In this document: positions 27,490 to 35,549 of the stretch, one piece after another
Position numbering within the stretch: position 1 is the stretch's first letter
How the letters are laid out: every line of letters starts with the position of its first letter
Source of the DNA: Rufibacter latericius
GTDB lineage: Bacteria; Bacteroidota; Bacteroidia; Cytophagales; Hymenobacteraceae
Assembly: GCF_003721515.1 (NCBI RefSeq)
Contig: NZ_RJJD01000003.1
Location: forward strand, 310,001 to 374,000
Reading direction: 5' to 3'
Length of the DNA: 64,000 nt
Made by a program: the position numbers and the translations under genes
Notes under the pieces: model-generated
Seen by the model: only the letters and a program-made list of their open reading frames with translations
Told to the model about the DNA's origin: nothing
The model's database searches: none

Positions 27490-27525
27490 GTTTTTAGCTT
27501 GTTTTTCAGAAAGGAGGGCAAAATG
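27490..27525. repeat. Palindromic element overlapping RBS and start codon
   Basis: GTTTTTAGCTTGTTTTTC...AGAAAGGAGGGCAAAATG has the family frame. Its right arm supplies AAGGAGGG and ends in the ATG of the response regulator, so folding would hide the ribosome site. Confidence 0.55.
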
Positions 27526-28278
27526 ATAAAAGCCGTTCTTGTAGACGATGAAAAGAATGCATTGGAAATGCTGGAGTGGCAACTGCAAACCTATTGTCCA
27601 CAGGTGCAAATAACGGCTTTGTGTTGCAGTGCAGACGAAGGAATTTCCGCTATTAAAAAGCATGGACCGCAACTGGTTTTCTTGGACATTGAAATGCCCC
27701 ATAAAAATGGCTTTGAGGTGATCCAACATTTCCCAGAACCCCATTTCGAAATCATCTTCACCACGGCCTACGATCAGTTTGCCCTCAAAGCTTTTAAATT
27801 TGCCGCCCTTGATTACCTGTTAAAACCTATTGATGCAGAAGAATTGGTAGAGGCTATTCAACGCTACGAAAAGAAACAGCATCATCTTGAATTCAAAGAT
27901 CAGTTGGAGCTATTGCTGCAGCAATACAAACAACCGCAGCTAACGCCCAGTAAACTACCATTCGCTACCCAGGAAGGAATCATCTTCGTTAAGCCTGAGA
28001 GCATTGTGCATGCCGAATCGTTCCGGAACTACACCACCTTGTTCTTTTCCGATACCTCAAAACTTACCATCTCTAAAACTCTTAAAGAAGTGGAAGACCT
28101 TTTGGAGCCTTACGGTTTCATGCGGGTACATCAATCGCACCTCATCAATATGCAGCAGGTAAGCCGGTATGTTAAAGCTGAGGGTGGGTTCATTGAAATG
28201 ACCAACAAGGTGCAGGTGCCTATATCCAGACAGCGTAAAGATTTGGTGTTGGAAGCATTAATGAAAAAGGCAAAGTAG
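27523..28278 (+). CDS. LytTR-family response regulator
   Basis: 252 residues from ATG 27523 (MIKAVLVDDEKNALEM). The start is fixed by AAGGAGGG five bases upstream, a strong Shine-Dalgarno sequence, which is not always used in this phylum. Receiver: VDDE acidic pair, acceptor Asp in LVFLDIEMPHKNG, TTAYDQFALKAF, LLKPIDAEELV. LytTR domain: IIFVKPESIVHAESFRNYTT, GFMRVHQSHLINMQQVSRYV and the final KVQVPISRQRKD. It acts with the TPR kinase encoded upstream; regulon unknown. Confidence 0.93.
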   Translation: MIKAVLVDDEKNALEMLEWQLQTYCPQVQITALCCSADEGISAIKKHGPQLVFLDIEMPHKNGFEVIQHFPEPHFEIIFTTAYDQFALKAFKFAALDYLLKPIDAEELVEAIQRYEKKQHHLEFKDQLELLLQQYKQPQLTPSKLPFATQEGIIFVKPESIVHAESFRNYTTLFFSDTSKLTISKTLKEVEDLLEPYGFMRVHQSHLINMQQVSRYVKAEGGFIEMTNKVQVPISRQRKDLVLEALMKKAK

Positions 28279-28564
28279 CTTCACAAATTGCGGTTCAGCC
28301 TGTTTCGTTCCTGGGCTGTCGTTCCTGCCTTCCAACGTTTTAATGTTTTTTTGCAAAAGCTTGATTTCACCTTTCCCAAATAACATACTTACCCATTGTA
28401 GCCTGCAATAAAGCAATTTAAGCGATGGGTAACCTCCCTTGAAAACGCAATTTTCACTGGACCTTACCATTTGCTCATCCGACGTGGCAGAATGCTCATT
28501 CAAGCAGCATTTCATTAGAAAGGGTTGGAAATTAAGGGAAACAAACCCTTAACCCATATTTCAT

Positions 28565-29350
28565 ATGAAAAAGCTATTCTACCTCCTGCTATTTTTTCTA
28601 AGCAGCATGGTGCTGCTCCCTTCCTGTGACCTATTTGATGACGATGACCCAGAACCCAATGACGGGCTTCAAATCTATAGGGGCGCCACTGTTGACATAG
28701 GAAATGGCAAAGCCACTGCCTGGATCTCTGTCAACAATGAGGATGAACCGGTAGAACTTGGCTTGGAACTCACCAATGGGGCTTTGCAAGATCTGCCCCA
28801 CACAAACTTCAGCGTTGCTTCTGTTCCCCTACCAGACCAGGCAAAAGAATTGACGCCTTTTGACCACATCCAGATAGACTGGGCTTCCCAGGGGCATGGC
28901 ATGCCGGGCCCAACCGGACCTTCCTTTATAGATCCGCACTATGACATTCGTTTTTTCATGACCTCTCTGCAAGAACGGATGACCATACCAGCACCTACAG
29001 ACCCTTCCGCCAAATTCGATGTTCTTCCCCCAACCGGTTACATGCCCGCCGATTACTTTCCAGGAGGTTCCAGACTTCCGGGCATAGGCCGACACTGGGC
29101 TGATGGATTGGGATTTCTGGGCATGACCAATGCCATGGTTTTGGGTTCCTATAACGGCAAGTTCACTTTTGTATCTCCCATTGTGACCATCACCGAACTG
29201 CAAAGCAGAAACAAAACCTCCACCACTTTTAGTCAGCCCCAGTATTTTCAGGAGTCCAATACCTACTATCCTACCAAATACAATATTTATGCTGACGAAA
29301 CGGGAGAACAGAACCATCAGGTAACCCTCTCTGATTTCGTTTTGAGATAA
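28565..29350 (+). CDS. DUF5602 (TTHB210-like) lipoprotein, paralogue 1
   Basis: 261 residues. The leader MKKLFYLLLFFLSSMVLLPS runs to Cys21 (LLPSCDLFDDDD), a lipoprotein signal with acidic residues after Cys. The mature part reads YRGATVDIGNGKATAWISVN, then PFDHIQIDWASQGHGMPGP, then PHYDIRFFM, and ends with MPADYFPGGSRLPGIGRHW and a strand-rich tail. The HxDxxF-type motif and the GxGxAxxW start match the DUF5602 / TTHB210 family, whose Thermus prototype is an exported protein under anti-sigma control. The role is unknown. A second copy lies at 53813-54580. Confidence 0.8.
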   Translation: MKKLFYLLLFFLSSMVLLPSCDLFDDDDPEPNDGLQIYRGATVDIGNGKATAWISVNNEDEPVELGLELTNGALQDLPHTNFSVASVPLPDQAKELTPFDHIQIDWASQGHGMPGPTGPSFIDPHYDIRFFMTSLQERMTIPAPTDPSAKFDVLPPTGYMPADYFPGGSRLPGIGRHWADGLGFLGMTNAMVLGSYNGKFTFVSPIVTITELQSRNKTSTTFSQPQYFQESNTYYPTKYNIYADETGEQNHQVTLSDFVLR

Positions 29351-29419
29351 GGTCCATTCTTTTGCTGGTTTGTGGAAGTTCAAACATCAAGTTTCATTTG
29401 GCAACGCCAAGGCCTCCGA

Positions 29420-29456
29420 GATTTTGAGGCAGTTTTCACGAAAGTAGCCTTAAAAG
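29420..29456. repeat. Intergenic palindromic element
   Basis: GATTTTGAGGCAGTTTTCACGAAAGTAGCCTTAAAAG. GAGGC faces GCCTT and the inner core is TTTTCacGAAA. Confidence 0.7.
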
Positions 29457-29484
29457 AAAGGGATAGGGTAAGGCTAAATTCCCA

Positions 29485-29531
29485 GTTGGTTGAGAGGGTA
29501 ATCCGTAAAACCGTACACCCTCTCAACCAAC
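29485..29531 (+). promoter_or_regulatory. 15-bp hairpin in the leader of the 2H phosphoesterase gene
   Basis: GTTGGTTGAGAGGGT (29485-29499) is exactly complementary to 29517-29531, with a 17-nt loop. No T tract follows. It ends 13 bp before the ATG at 29545, so it is more likely a leader control element than a terminator. Confidence 0.6.
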
Positions 29532-29544
29532 CTATGTCCTTCCG

Positions 29545-30051
29545 ATGACTGCTAACCCGCTAATCCTGACGTTAACCTTAAACAAAGAAGCCTTTGAGTT
29601 CTTCACCAGCCTGAGAGATGCACACTTTCCGCCGGAGAGGAACTTTCTCAAAGCGCACCTAACGCTCTTTCACCACCTTCCGCCAGGTGAATCCACTATC
29701 CATGAAGTATTAAGTGCGGTCTGCCTTCACCAAAAACAGATGAAATTGGAGGTGCCGGGGTTGATGAATATAGGAAACGGGGTGGCATATAAGATTGCCA
29801 GTGAAGAATTGCAGCAACTGCACAAAAACCTACAGCAACAGTGGCAACCCCTCCTGATTCCTCAGGATAAACAAAAGCTACACCCGCACATTACGGTTCA
29901 GAACAAAGTAGCGCCTGCCGTGGCAAAGGAACTGGAAAGTACGTTAAAAGATACCTTTGTTCCTTTTACGATTGTAGGAATTGGGCTAACCCTTTGGGAG
30001 TACATGGGAGGTCCCTGGAAACTTTACCGGGAGTACAGCTTCCAACCTTAA
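29545..30051 (+). CDS. 2'-5' RNA ligase-like 2H phosphoesterase
   Basis: 168 residues, cytoplasmic. Two HxTx motifs define the family: AHLTLFHHLP near 37-46 and HPHITVQNKV near 112-121. Each contributes a His and a Thr to one active site that cuts or makes 2'-5' or cyclic phosphodiester bonds in RNA or nucleotides. The C-terminus (LWEYMGGPWKLYREYSF) is typical. Spacing between the motifs and total length are normal, so the enzyme looks active; its natural substrate is unknown. The perfect hairpin just upstream of the start is unusual. Confidence 0.88.
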   Translation: MTANPLILTLTLNKEAFEFFTSLRDAHFPPERNFLKAHLTLFHHLPPGESTIHEVLSAVCLHQKQMKLEVPGLMNIGNGVAYKIASEELQQLHKNLQQQWQPLLIPQDKQKLHPHITVQNKVAPAVAKELESTLKDTFVPFTIVGIGLTLWEYMGGPWKLYREYSFQP

Positions 30052-30109
30052 TTCCTGTTCCCGGATTCAAATTAAGTACAACTACCTGACTAAGTGCAAG
30101 GGAAAATGC

Positions 30110-31900
30110 TCATTTCTGAAGCGGGTCTGAAAGGGTTTTCAGGAAAACAATCACTGCTTTTTGTTCTTCTGGGCTCAACTCCAGTTTGTCATTGGGCAGG
30201 GTTTGGTGTTCCAGGTTTAGACCTAATCCAACGCCTCCACCGTTGTTGTAAAATTCCATGACTTCTTCCAGGGTTTCATAAGCACCATTATGCATGTAAG
30301 GCGCTGTTTTGGCAATGTTTCTCAGGGTTGGGGTCTTAAACGCAAATTTCAGTTCATCAATCTTGTTGTGGACGAATCTTCCTTCATCCGGGTCAAGGAC
30401 GGCCTTTTTACTTTTGGGAGACTGCAGCACGCCTAGTACCTCTCCTTCTGAGTTGGCAAAGGAAGGTCCGGCAGTGCCGTTGAAGACCGGCATGAAATGA
30501 CAGGTGCCGCACTTGGCTTTGCCCATGAACAGGTTAAAACCAGTGATTTCCTCCCGAGTCATTTGGTTCTGGTCACCCCGCATGTACAAATCGAACCGAG
30601 ACTGGAACGGAGCCAAAGAACGAACATAGGCAGCCAGCGCCATCATCACGTACCTGGGTTTTATCTCCTGCTCCATGGTAGGGAAAGCGCCTTTGAAGGC
30701 CTGCACGTAAGCAGGTTTCTGCCCTAATCTTTGGGCCGCTTCGGCCACTGAGGCATGCATTTCGTCTTTGTTCGCGATCACATCCATGGCTTGGTTTTCC
30801 AAGGTTGGGGAGCGCATGTCATAAAACTGAGCATGCTGAAACCCGGCATACAGCAAGGTAGGTGCATTTCTGCCCACAAACCGGCCGACCTGTAAAGCCG
30901 AGCTTTTAGGAAGGCCATCGGTGAAGGCTAATTCGGGTTGGTGACAACTGCCGCAGGTACGGGCTCCGCCCGATACAATGGGATTGTAAAACAAGTCTTT
31001 CCCCAAGGCTACTTTCTGGGGGGTAGGCCGGGCCTCAAGATTGCCTACAAAGTAATTCGGGTTAAGGGCATCCTGATCAAAAAGGGTTTCGGCCTGAGGG
31101 TTTATGGCCAAGGCGGACTCCACAAACGGAATTCCCAGTTCTTTCTGCCAAGCGACCATCTGGCGGGTAATGGGATTGGCGAAATCAACGATAAACTTCA
31201 TCCGGTCAAAACCATTGAAATCTATGGTGCGCTGGGTTAGGGCAATGCCTTGAGATAAAGAATGCTCTAAATCGCGATTCTCACCGAAAAAGGAAAGCAC
31301 CTCCCGTACCGAGGTCAAGGCAGCGGCTGTCTCGTTTATGCCTGTTTTCGCCAAAGGAGCATCAAAACCCGAAATTCCCAGGATCATGGTCCTGAACACC
31401 TCCTGCTTGGTTGCCTCCAGAATATGTCCTTCGGTCAGGATGGTTTCATCCAGAATGACGCGGGTTCTTTTGAAGGTGGACAGGAAGGAATTTATTTCCC
31501 GGATGAGTTCGGGCCGTTCTTTATCCTGCAGGGCGGGGAACACCATCTCTTCCATCACCTGCAACCCCGAGGGCGGGAAAACCCGGGTTTCCTCAATTTC
31601 GATCTCGGGTAAAGGTGCGCCATTCATTTCTTTGCTGGCGGTTGGCGCGTAGTATTCCGTGAACCATTCTATTTTCTTGTAGGCCATCCGGGTCTGGAGA
31701 AACGCCTGCATTACTTCCTCAGATGATCCGTTCTGAGCTGTTCTCAGCAGTTGTTGCAGGGCTACGTTCTGCAAAGAATCAAATTGTACTAGCAGATGAG
31801 CTTTGACCTCCTGTGGTATTTTTGGCTCCTTTTCAGGAAAACAGCCTGAAAACAGAAAGTTGAACAATAGGAAAATCCCCAGTTTATATTTTCGCTTCAT
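30110..31900 (-). CDS. Imelysin-like / diheme cytochrome c peroxidase fusion lipoprotein
   Basis: 596 residues. A lipoprotein leader ends FLFSGC. Residues about 30-250 are a helical imelysin-like domain as found in iron-regulated exported proteins. Residues about 280-596 are a MauG/CcpA-type peroxidase with two c-type haem sites, CGSCH near 315 and CGTCH near 463, and the usual TPTLRNIAKTAPYMHNG segment with its Met/His region. It should reduce peroxide or oxidise a partner in the periplasm. The next gene upstream on the same strand is a PhoX-like lipoprotein, but a terminator hairpin separates them. One copy of the genome's palindromic repeat lies inside the signal-peptide codons (31818-31853). 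Confidence 0.9.
   Translation of the reverse strand: MKRKYKLGIFLLFNFLFSGCFPEKEPKIPQEVKAHLLVQFDSLQNVALQQLLRTAQNGSSEEVMQAFLQTRMAYKKIEWFTEYYAPTASKEMNGAPLPEIEIEETRVFPPSGLQVMEEMVFPALQDKERPELIREINSFLSTFKRTRVILDETILTEGHILEATKQEVFRTMILGISGFDAPLAKTGINETAAALTSVREVLSFFGENRDLEHSLSQGIALTQRTIDFNGFDRMKFIVDFANPITRQMVAWQKELGIPFVESALAINPQAETLFDQDALNPNYFVGNLEARPTPQKVALGKDLFYNPIVSGGARTCGSCHQPELAFTDGLPKSSALQVGRFVGRNAPTLLYAGFQHAQFYDMRSPTLENQAMDVIANKDEMHASVAEAAQRLGQKPAYVQAFKGAFPTMEQEIKPRYVMMALAAYVRSLAPFQSRFDLYMRGDQNQMTREEITGFNLFMGKAKCGTCHFMPVFNGTAGPSFANSEGEVLGVLQSPKSKKAVLDPDEGRFVHNKIDELKFAFKTPTLRNIAKTAPYMHNGAYETLEEVMEFYNNGGGVGLGLNLEHQTLPNDKLELSPEEQKAVIVFLKTLSDPLQK
31818..31853. repeat. Palindromic element inside a coding region
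   Basis: On the coding strand GTTTTCAGGCTGTTTTCCTG, then AAAAGGAGCCAAAAAT: full family frame with AGGCT facing GGAGCC. It encodes FSGCFPEKEPK, including the lipobox Cys. Confidence 0.65.
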
Positions 31901-31921
31901 AGAACTCGTCCTTGGGAAAAG

Positions 31922-31953
31922 GCAAAAGCCTTACCGATCCGGAAGGCTTTTGC
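31922..31953 (-). terminator. Hairpin between PhoX-like and peroxidase genes
   Basis: GCAAAAGCCTT / AAGGCTTTTGC, perfect 11-bp stem with a 10-nt loop, 45 bp after the PhoX-like stop on the minus strand. It would end or attenuate that transcript before the peroxidase gene. Confidence 0.75.
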
Positions 31954-31997
31954 AGGTTGACAGACACAGACAGAATGGAAGAAGATACAAAAAGTAG

Positions 31998-33500
31998 TTA
32001 GCGAGCTACCCCGGTCAGAATCACGGTTTGGCCGCCTTCTTTGTTGTTCACGACCCCGCTGCCATCGGCTCCTTTGCCGCCGGGCAGAAAGGCATCGCTG
32101 GTCCAGGTGTGCGGGTGGATGTTCACCACAAACGTACCGGGCACGCCTACCAGATCAGAGATATCGTACATGGCGCCGTACTCCCAGGAACTCAGGCGGG
32201 TGTCATTGCCGGGGTTGAACTTGGTGTTGAAAGCGGCATCGGAACGGCGGTGGTCCATTTCCAGCATGGGCTTGATCTGTTTGGTGGCAATGCTGTATTG
32301 CCAGATGCGGCCATCATGCTTGTTGTTTTTATAGTATGAGTCGCCGTCCTCCTGAATGTAGACGAAGTTCTCGGTCACGCAGATGTTATCCGGGTTCACA
32401 ATGCTGTTCCCGGGGTCAACCTCTCCATCGATCAAAGGAGTGAGTTTACCGGCTAATGGGTTATTGGCATCCAGTTCCAGTTTGTACACGCGTCCCCACA
32501 TGGTTAGGCCTGTCACTGGGGTAAGTTTGTCTGCCTGGCTCACGCCGGTAGACGTGAAGTAAAGGGTACGGTTAGCGGCGGGGCTGCCTTTGCCGTAATC
32601 CAAGTCTTCTACGCGGGCAAACTGAATGGCTCCCTGTTCTACGGTCTGGGCCGCCAGTTGAGCGCCGGTGCTGGCCACCACGTTAGAATACTCCACAAAC
32701 TCCACATCATAGGCGGTATTCACCTGCATATCGGTTTCCACGGCGTTTTTGTTTGTGCGGCGCAGCATGTACAGTTTGCCGCCCTGCAGATCACCGGTAG
32801 AATTTGAAAGGTACAGATTCACCTGGCCCATGCTGTTGGCCGGGTTGCTTTCGTCTTCGCCAATGAAAATGGCCGTTTTATTAGCATAAGCAGCTTTAGG
32901 CAACGGAACGGCGTTTTCGGCACTGCATTTACCAAGAGCAGGCAAAACGCGGCTCGGGTTGTTTTTGTCAGAGGTGAGCCCAAACGGGTTGATGGAGTGG
33001 ATCATGGATTCAATGCCGCTTTCCCCGGCGGTGAGGAAGGTGGGGCCGAACCCGTGCTCCTCTGGCGTAGCCAGCGTGGCGGAACACAATCTCCAGCGCC
33101 CACCCGCACCATCCACAATATATTCTCCCTTGGTGGGTTTCAGGTTTTTGTCCAGGTACACCCGCGAGACCGACTGCAGAATTTCATGGTTGGTGATCAT
33201 GACAAAACCGTCGCCGTTAGGGTCTTTCAGCATACCAGAGCCATCGGGCTGGGCGCCATAGATAAACGACGGAGAGCCCTCCAGTTTGTCCTCGCTGCTG
33301 ATAAGCGGATTGATTTTGATGTTTTCAAAACCGGAGAGCATTTTCACCAAAGAGGGTGTCACCGATTGGCTTTTGATTTCCAGATCGGTGGAGATGGGGG
33401 TGGTATCTTCTGCCGAATCGTCTTCGCGGCAGGCACCCAGCAAGGTGACAGCGGTTAAACCAAGGGTTAAGGTCAGGTTTCTGGTACGAAATGGTTTCAT
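31998..33500 (-). CDS. PhoX-like (DUF839) lipoprotein
   Basis: 500 residues with lipobox LLGAC at 20-24. The body matches the PhoX/DUF839 propeller family: FVMITNHEILQ, GAGGRWRLCSATLATPEEHG, EDLDYGKGSPAANRTLYFTS, NPDNICVTENFVYIQEDGDS, RRSDAAFNTKFNPGNDTRLS, FVVNIHPHTWTSDAFLPGGK. Classical PhoX is a Tat-exported calcium/iron phosphatase; this copy uses a lipoprotein signal and I cannot confirm every metal ligand, so phosphatase activity is a family inference. A -7-like CAAAAGTA (TACTTTTG) at 33525-33532 lies 25 bp upstream. Confidence 0.85.
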   Translation of the reverse strand: MKPFRTRNLTLTLGLTAVTLLGACREDDSAEDTTPISTDLEIKSQSVTPSLVKMLSGFENIKINPLISSEDKLEGSPSFIYGAQPDGSGMLKDPNGDGFVMITNHEILQSVSRVYLDKNLKPTKGEYIVDGAGGRWRLCSATLATPEEHGFGPTFLTAGESGIESMIHSINPFGLTSDKNNPSRVLPALGKCSAENAVPLPKAAYANKTAIFIGEDESNPANSMGQVNLYLSNSTGDLQGGKLYMLRRTNKNAVETDMQVNTAYDVEFVEYSNVVASTGAQLAAQTVEQGAIQFARVEDLDYGKGSPAANRTLYFTSTGVSQADKLTPVTGLTMWGRVYKLELDANNPLAGKLTPLIDGEVDPGNSIVNPDNICVTENFVYIQEDGDSYYKNNKHDGRIWQYSIATKQIKPMLEMDHRRSDAAFNTKFNPGNDTRLSSWEYGAMYDISDLVGVPGTFVVNIHPHTWTSDAFLPGGKGADGSGVVNNKEGGQTVILTGVAR

Positions 33501-33524
33501 AGGTTGGGGTTGTGTTTACTTCAT

Positions 33525-33555
33525 CAAAAGTAGACCGCCCATGTTACCCCTTCAT
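33525..33555 (-). promoter_or_regulatory. Possible promoter of the PhoX-like gene
   Basis: TACTTTTG on the minus strand fits TAnnTTTG; ATG stands 20 bases upstream where TTG is expected. The short leader is plausible. Confidence 0.4.
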
Positions 33556-33651
33556 TAGGCCATATTTATTCCATTGTTAATTCTGGTTCTTCCATTTAAC
33601 GCTCCCGTAACATCAGGCACCCTTTGCAGTTAAAGTCACTTCTGCCTTGCT

Positions 33652-33687
33652 GTTTCAGGATCGTTTTGGGGAAATCGGCTAGAAAAC
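33652..33687. repeat. Intergenic palindromic element
   Basis: GTTTCAGGATCGTTTTGGGGAAATCGGCTAGAAAAC; the outer GTTT/AAAAC and inner parts are kept. It lies in the divergent spacer 33501-33865, which holds no other gene. Confidence 0.55.
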
Positions 33688-33838
33688 GGATTCATTCAGG
33701 TTTGTTCCTTGAAGAAGGATTACTTGGTTCTTTTCAGGTGCTGGGAAACAATTCAATTTCTGTTTAAAGTAGGTTCTTGCGTATACCAGTCTTTACTCTC
33801 AGGGGCATTTATTGCTGAAATAATGAAGGCAGGATTGG

Positions 33839-33846
33839 TATCTTTG
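33839..33846 (+). promoter_or_regulatory. -7 box of the Anbu operon
   Basis: TATCTTTG matches TAnnTTTG, 19 bp before the ATG. The best -33 TTG is 24 bases upstream, slightly far. Confidence 0.4.
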
Positions 33847-33865
33847 CCTACAGGAAAGGGCTATT

Positions 33866-34612
33866 ATGACATATTGCTTAGGAATAAAGGTAAAGGAAGG
33901 CCTGGTAGCCATCGCCGACACCAGAATTACCTCAGGGTCAGACACCACTGAGAAGAAAAAGATCTACATTCAGCAGCACGGGAAGTACTCGCTCTTCATC
34001 ATGACCAGTGGCTTGCGGTCTGTACGCGACAAAGCAGTGTTGTATTTCAAGGAACTGATTGAGGAAGGCGCGGAGCACAACAAACTCTACAAAGCGGTCA
34101 ATGATTTCGGAGCGCAGGTGAAACGGGTAGCCAAGGAAGACCGGGAAGCCCTGGAACACGCCGGCCTGCGGTTCAACCTGCACACCATCATCGGGGGTCA
34201 GTTAAAGGACGATGAAGAGCACAAGCTTTTCCTGCTGTACCCCGAGGGCAACTGGGTGGAACTGGGCCAGGGAGCACCTTTTGTGGTCATCGGAAACTCG
34301 GGCCACGGCAAAGCCATCCTCAATCGCGCCCTCACCGAAGAATCTTCCATGCAACTGGCCCTGAAAACCGGTTTCCTGTCCTTTGACTCTACCCGGGTGA
34401 GTGCCAATGACGTTGATTACCCCATTGATGTAGTGCTGTACCGAAACCACAGTTACGAGATGGTAGAACACCGCTACACCAAAAAAGACCTGGAAAGCGT
34501 CTCAGAGCAATGGGCCGATGAACTGAAGGCAGCCCTCAACCGAATCCCGGATACCTGGATGGAGGATATTTTCAACAAAACGCCCCCAAAACAGGAGAAC
34601 CATGAAATTTAG
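33866..34612 (+). CDS. Anbu (proteasome-type peptidase)
   Basis: 248 residues beginning MTYCLGIKVKEGLVAIADTR. This is the Anbu start: no propeptide, Thr2 as N-terminal nucleophile once Met is removed, with Asp (ADTRITSGSD) and Lys (TEKKKIY) following as in proteasome beta subunits. Further Anbu features are FIMTSGLRSVRDKAV, FNLHTIIGGQ and FVVIGNSGHGKAIL. Anbu forms ring or helical assemblies in the cytoplasm; its physiological substrates are unsettled. The gene overlaps the transglutaminase gene by 11 bp, so the two are translated together. The other usual operon partners, the alpha-E protein and circularly permuted ATP-grasp, are not here. Confidence 0.92.
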   Translation: MTYCLGIKVKEGLVAIADTRITSGSDTTEKKKIYIQQHGKYSLFIMTSGLRSVRDKAVLYFKELIEEGAEHNKLYKAVNDFGAQVKRVAKEDREALEHAGLRFNLHTIIGGQLKDDEEHKLFLLYPEGNWVELGQGAPFVVIGNSGHGKAILNRALTEESSMQLALKTGFLSFDSTRVSANDVDYPIDVVLYRNHSYEMVEHRYTKKDLESVSEQWADELKAALNRIPDTWMEDIFNKTPPKQENHEI

Positions 34613-35444
34613 GGTATCGGCCAAGGTAGGTTTTGAGGTCTTCTCCCCTTCCACCGTACTCCTGAACGTGCAGCCTTTCCCAACCGGAAACCAGATAATA
34701 GAAGAGGAATTCTTTTCGGCTTCGCCGATGGTACCTGTAAAGGAGTTTTTTTCTACCGCCGGTGAAAAGCGGTTCAGCATATTGGAGGTACCAGAGCCCG
34801 GTTTCATCACCTTCTCTTACGCGGCCACCGTGCAGAATGCAATGCGCATAATCCCAGCGGAAGGGTTAAACGATGTGCCCATCGCGCATATGCCTGTGTC
34901 GGTGCTCCCTTACCTCAACCCCAGCCGCTACTGCCAATCAGATAGGCTTTATAAACTGGCGGCCCATAAGTTCGGGCACATTGACCACGGCTTTGAAAGG
35001 GTAATTGCCATCCGGGACTGGATCTACGACAACGTGGAATACCGCAGCGGCTACACCAGCGCCCAAACCTCGGCGTTTGACACCATCACCGAGCAAGTAG
35101 GTGTCTGCCGCGATTTCGCCCATTTGGGTATTGCCCTCTGCCGAGCGCTCACTATTCCGGCCCGATATTTCACCGGGTACGCATATCAGCTGCAGCCGCC
35201 AGATTTCCACGCCTGTTTTGAAGCATACCTGGGCGGGCATTGGGTACTCTTTGATGCCTCTAAATTGGTTCCGCTGAACGGCCTCATCAAGATTGCCACC
35301 GGCACCGATGCCACCGAAACCGCTTTTGCCAGCAGTTTCGGGAACCTTAGGTTCCAGACCCTGGAAGTAAGTGCCACCTTACTGGAGGGTGATTTCAGGG
35401 CGGTAGATGCTTCTTCCACTACCCAAGGTTATTCCTTTTCCTGA
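34602..35444 (+). CDS. Anbu-associated transglutaminase-like protein
   Basis: 280 residues with a bacterial transglutaminase N-terminal domain (about 1-120: MKFRVSAKVGFEVFSPSTVL, VPEPGFITFSYAATV). The core domain has the full Cys-His-Asp triad: Cys in GVCRDFAHLGIALCRAL, His in PPDFHACFEAYLGG, Asp in WVLFDASKLVP. These proteins may act as proteases or amide-forming enzymes; in Anbu operons they are thought to act on the same peptides or conjugates. AGGAG seven bases before the start inside the Anbu gene supports this start. No signal peptide, so cytoplasmic. Confidence 0.93.
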   Translation: MKFRVSAKVGFEVFSPSTVLLNVQPFPTGNQIIEEEFFSASPMVPVKEFFSTAGEKRFSILEVPEPGFITFSYAATVQNAMRIIPAEGLNDVPIAHMPVSVLPYLNPSRYCQSDRLYKLAAHKFGHIDHGFERVIAIRDWIYDNVEYRSGYTSAQTSAFDTITEQVGVCRDFAHLGIALCRALTIPARYFTGYAYQLQPPDFHACFEAYLGGHWVLFDASKLVPLNGLIKIATGTDATETAFASSFGNLRFQTLEVSATLLEGDFRAVDASSTTQGYSFS

Positions 35445-35468
35445 GAATATCCTCTCCCGTGGCTCTAC

Positions 35469-35504
35469 GTTTGTGGGCTATTTTTCGGAAACCAGCCAAA
35501 AAAG
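35469..35504. repeat. Intergenic palindromic element abutting a terminator
   Basis: GTTTGTGGGCTATTTTTCGG, then AAACCAGCCAAAAAAG. GGCT faces AGCC, and its last bases form the 5' side of the terminator stem at 35499. Confidence 0.65.
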
Positions 35505-35532
35505 CCTCTGGCTAAACAGGCAGAGGCTTTTT
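35499..35532. terminator. Bidirectional terminator between convergent genes
   Basis: AAAAAGCCTCTG / CAGAGGCTTTTT, perfect 12-bp stem, 10-nt loop, with T's on both outward sides; ends the Anbu operon and probably the radical-SAM gene as well. Confidence 0.85.
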
Positions 35533-35549
35533 CAACAGGGTGGCGTCGG

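Noticed and set aside
33709-33951. 80-residue ORF overlapping the Anbu start
   Set aside because: Different frame from Anbu, covers the promoter, no protein character.
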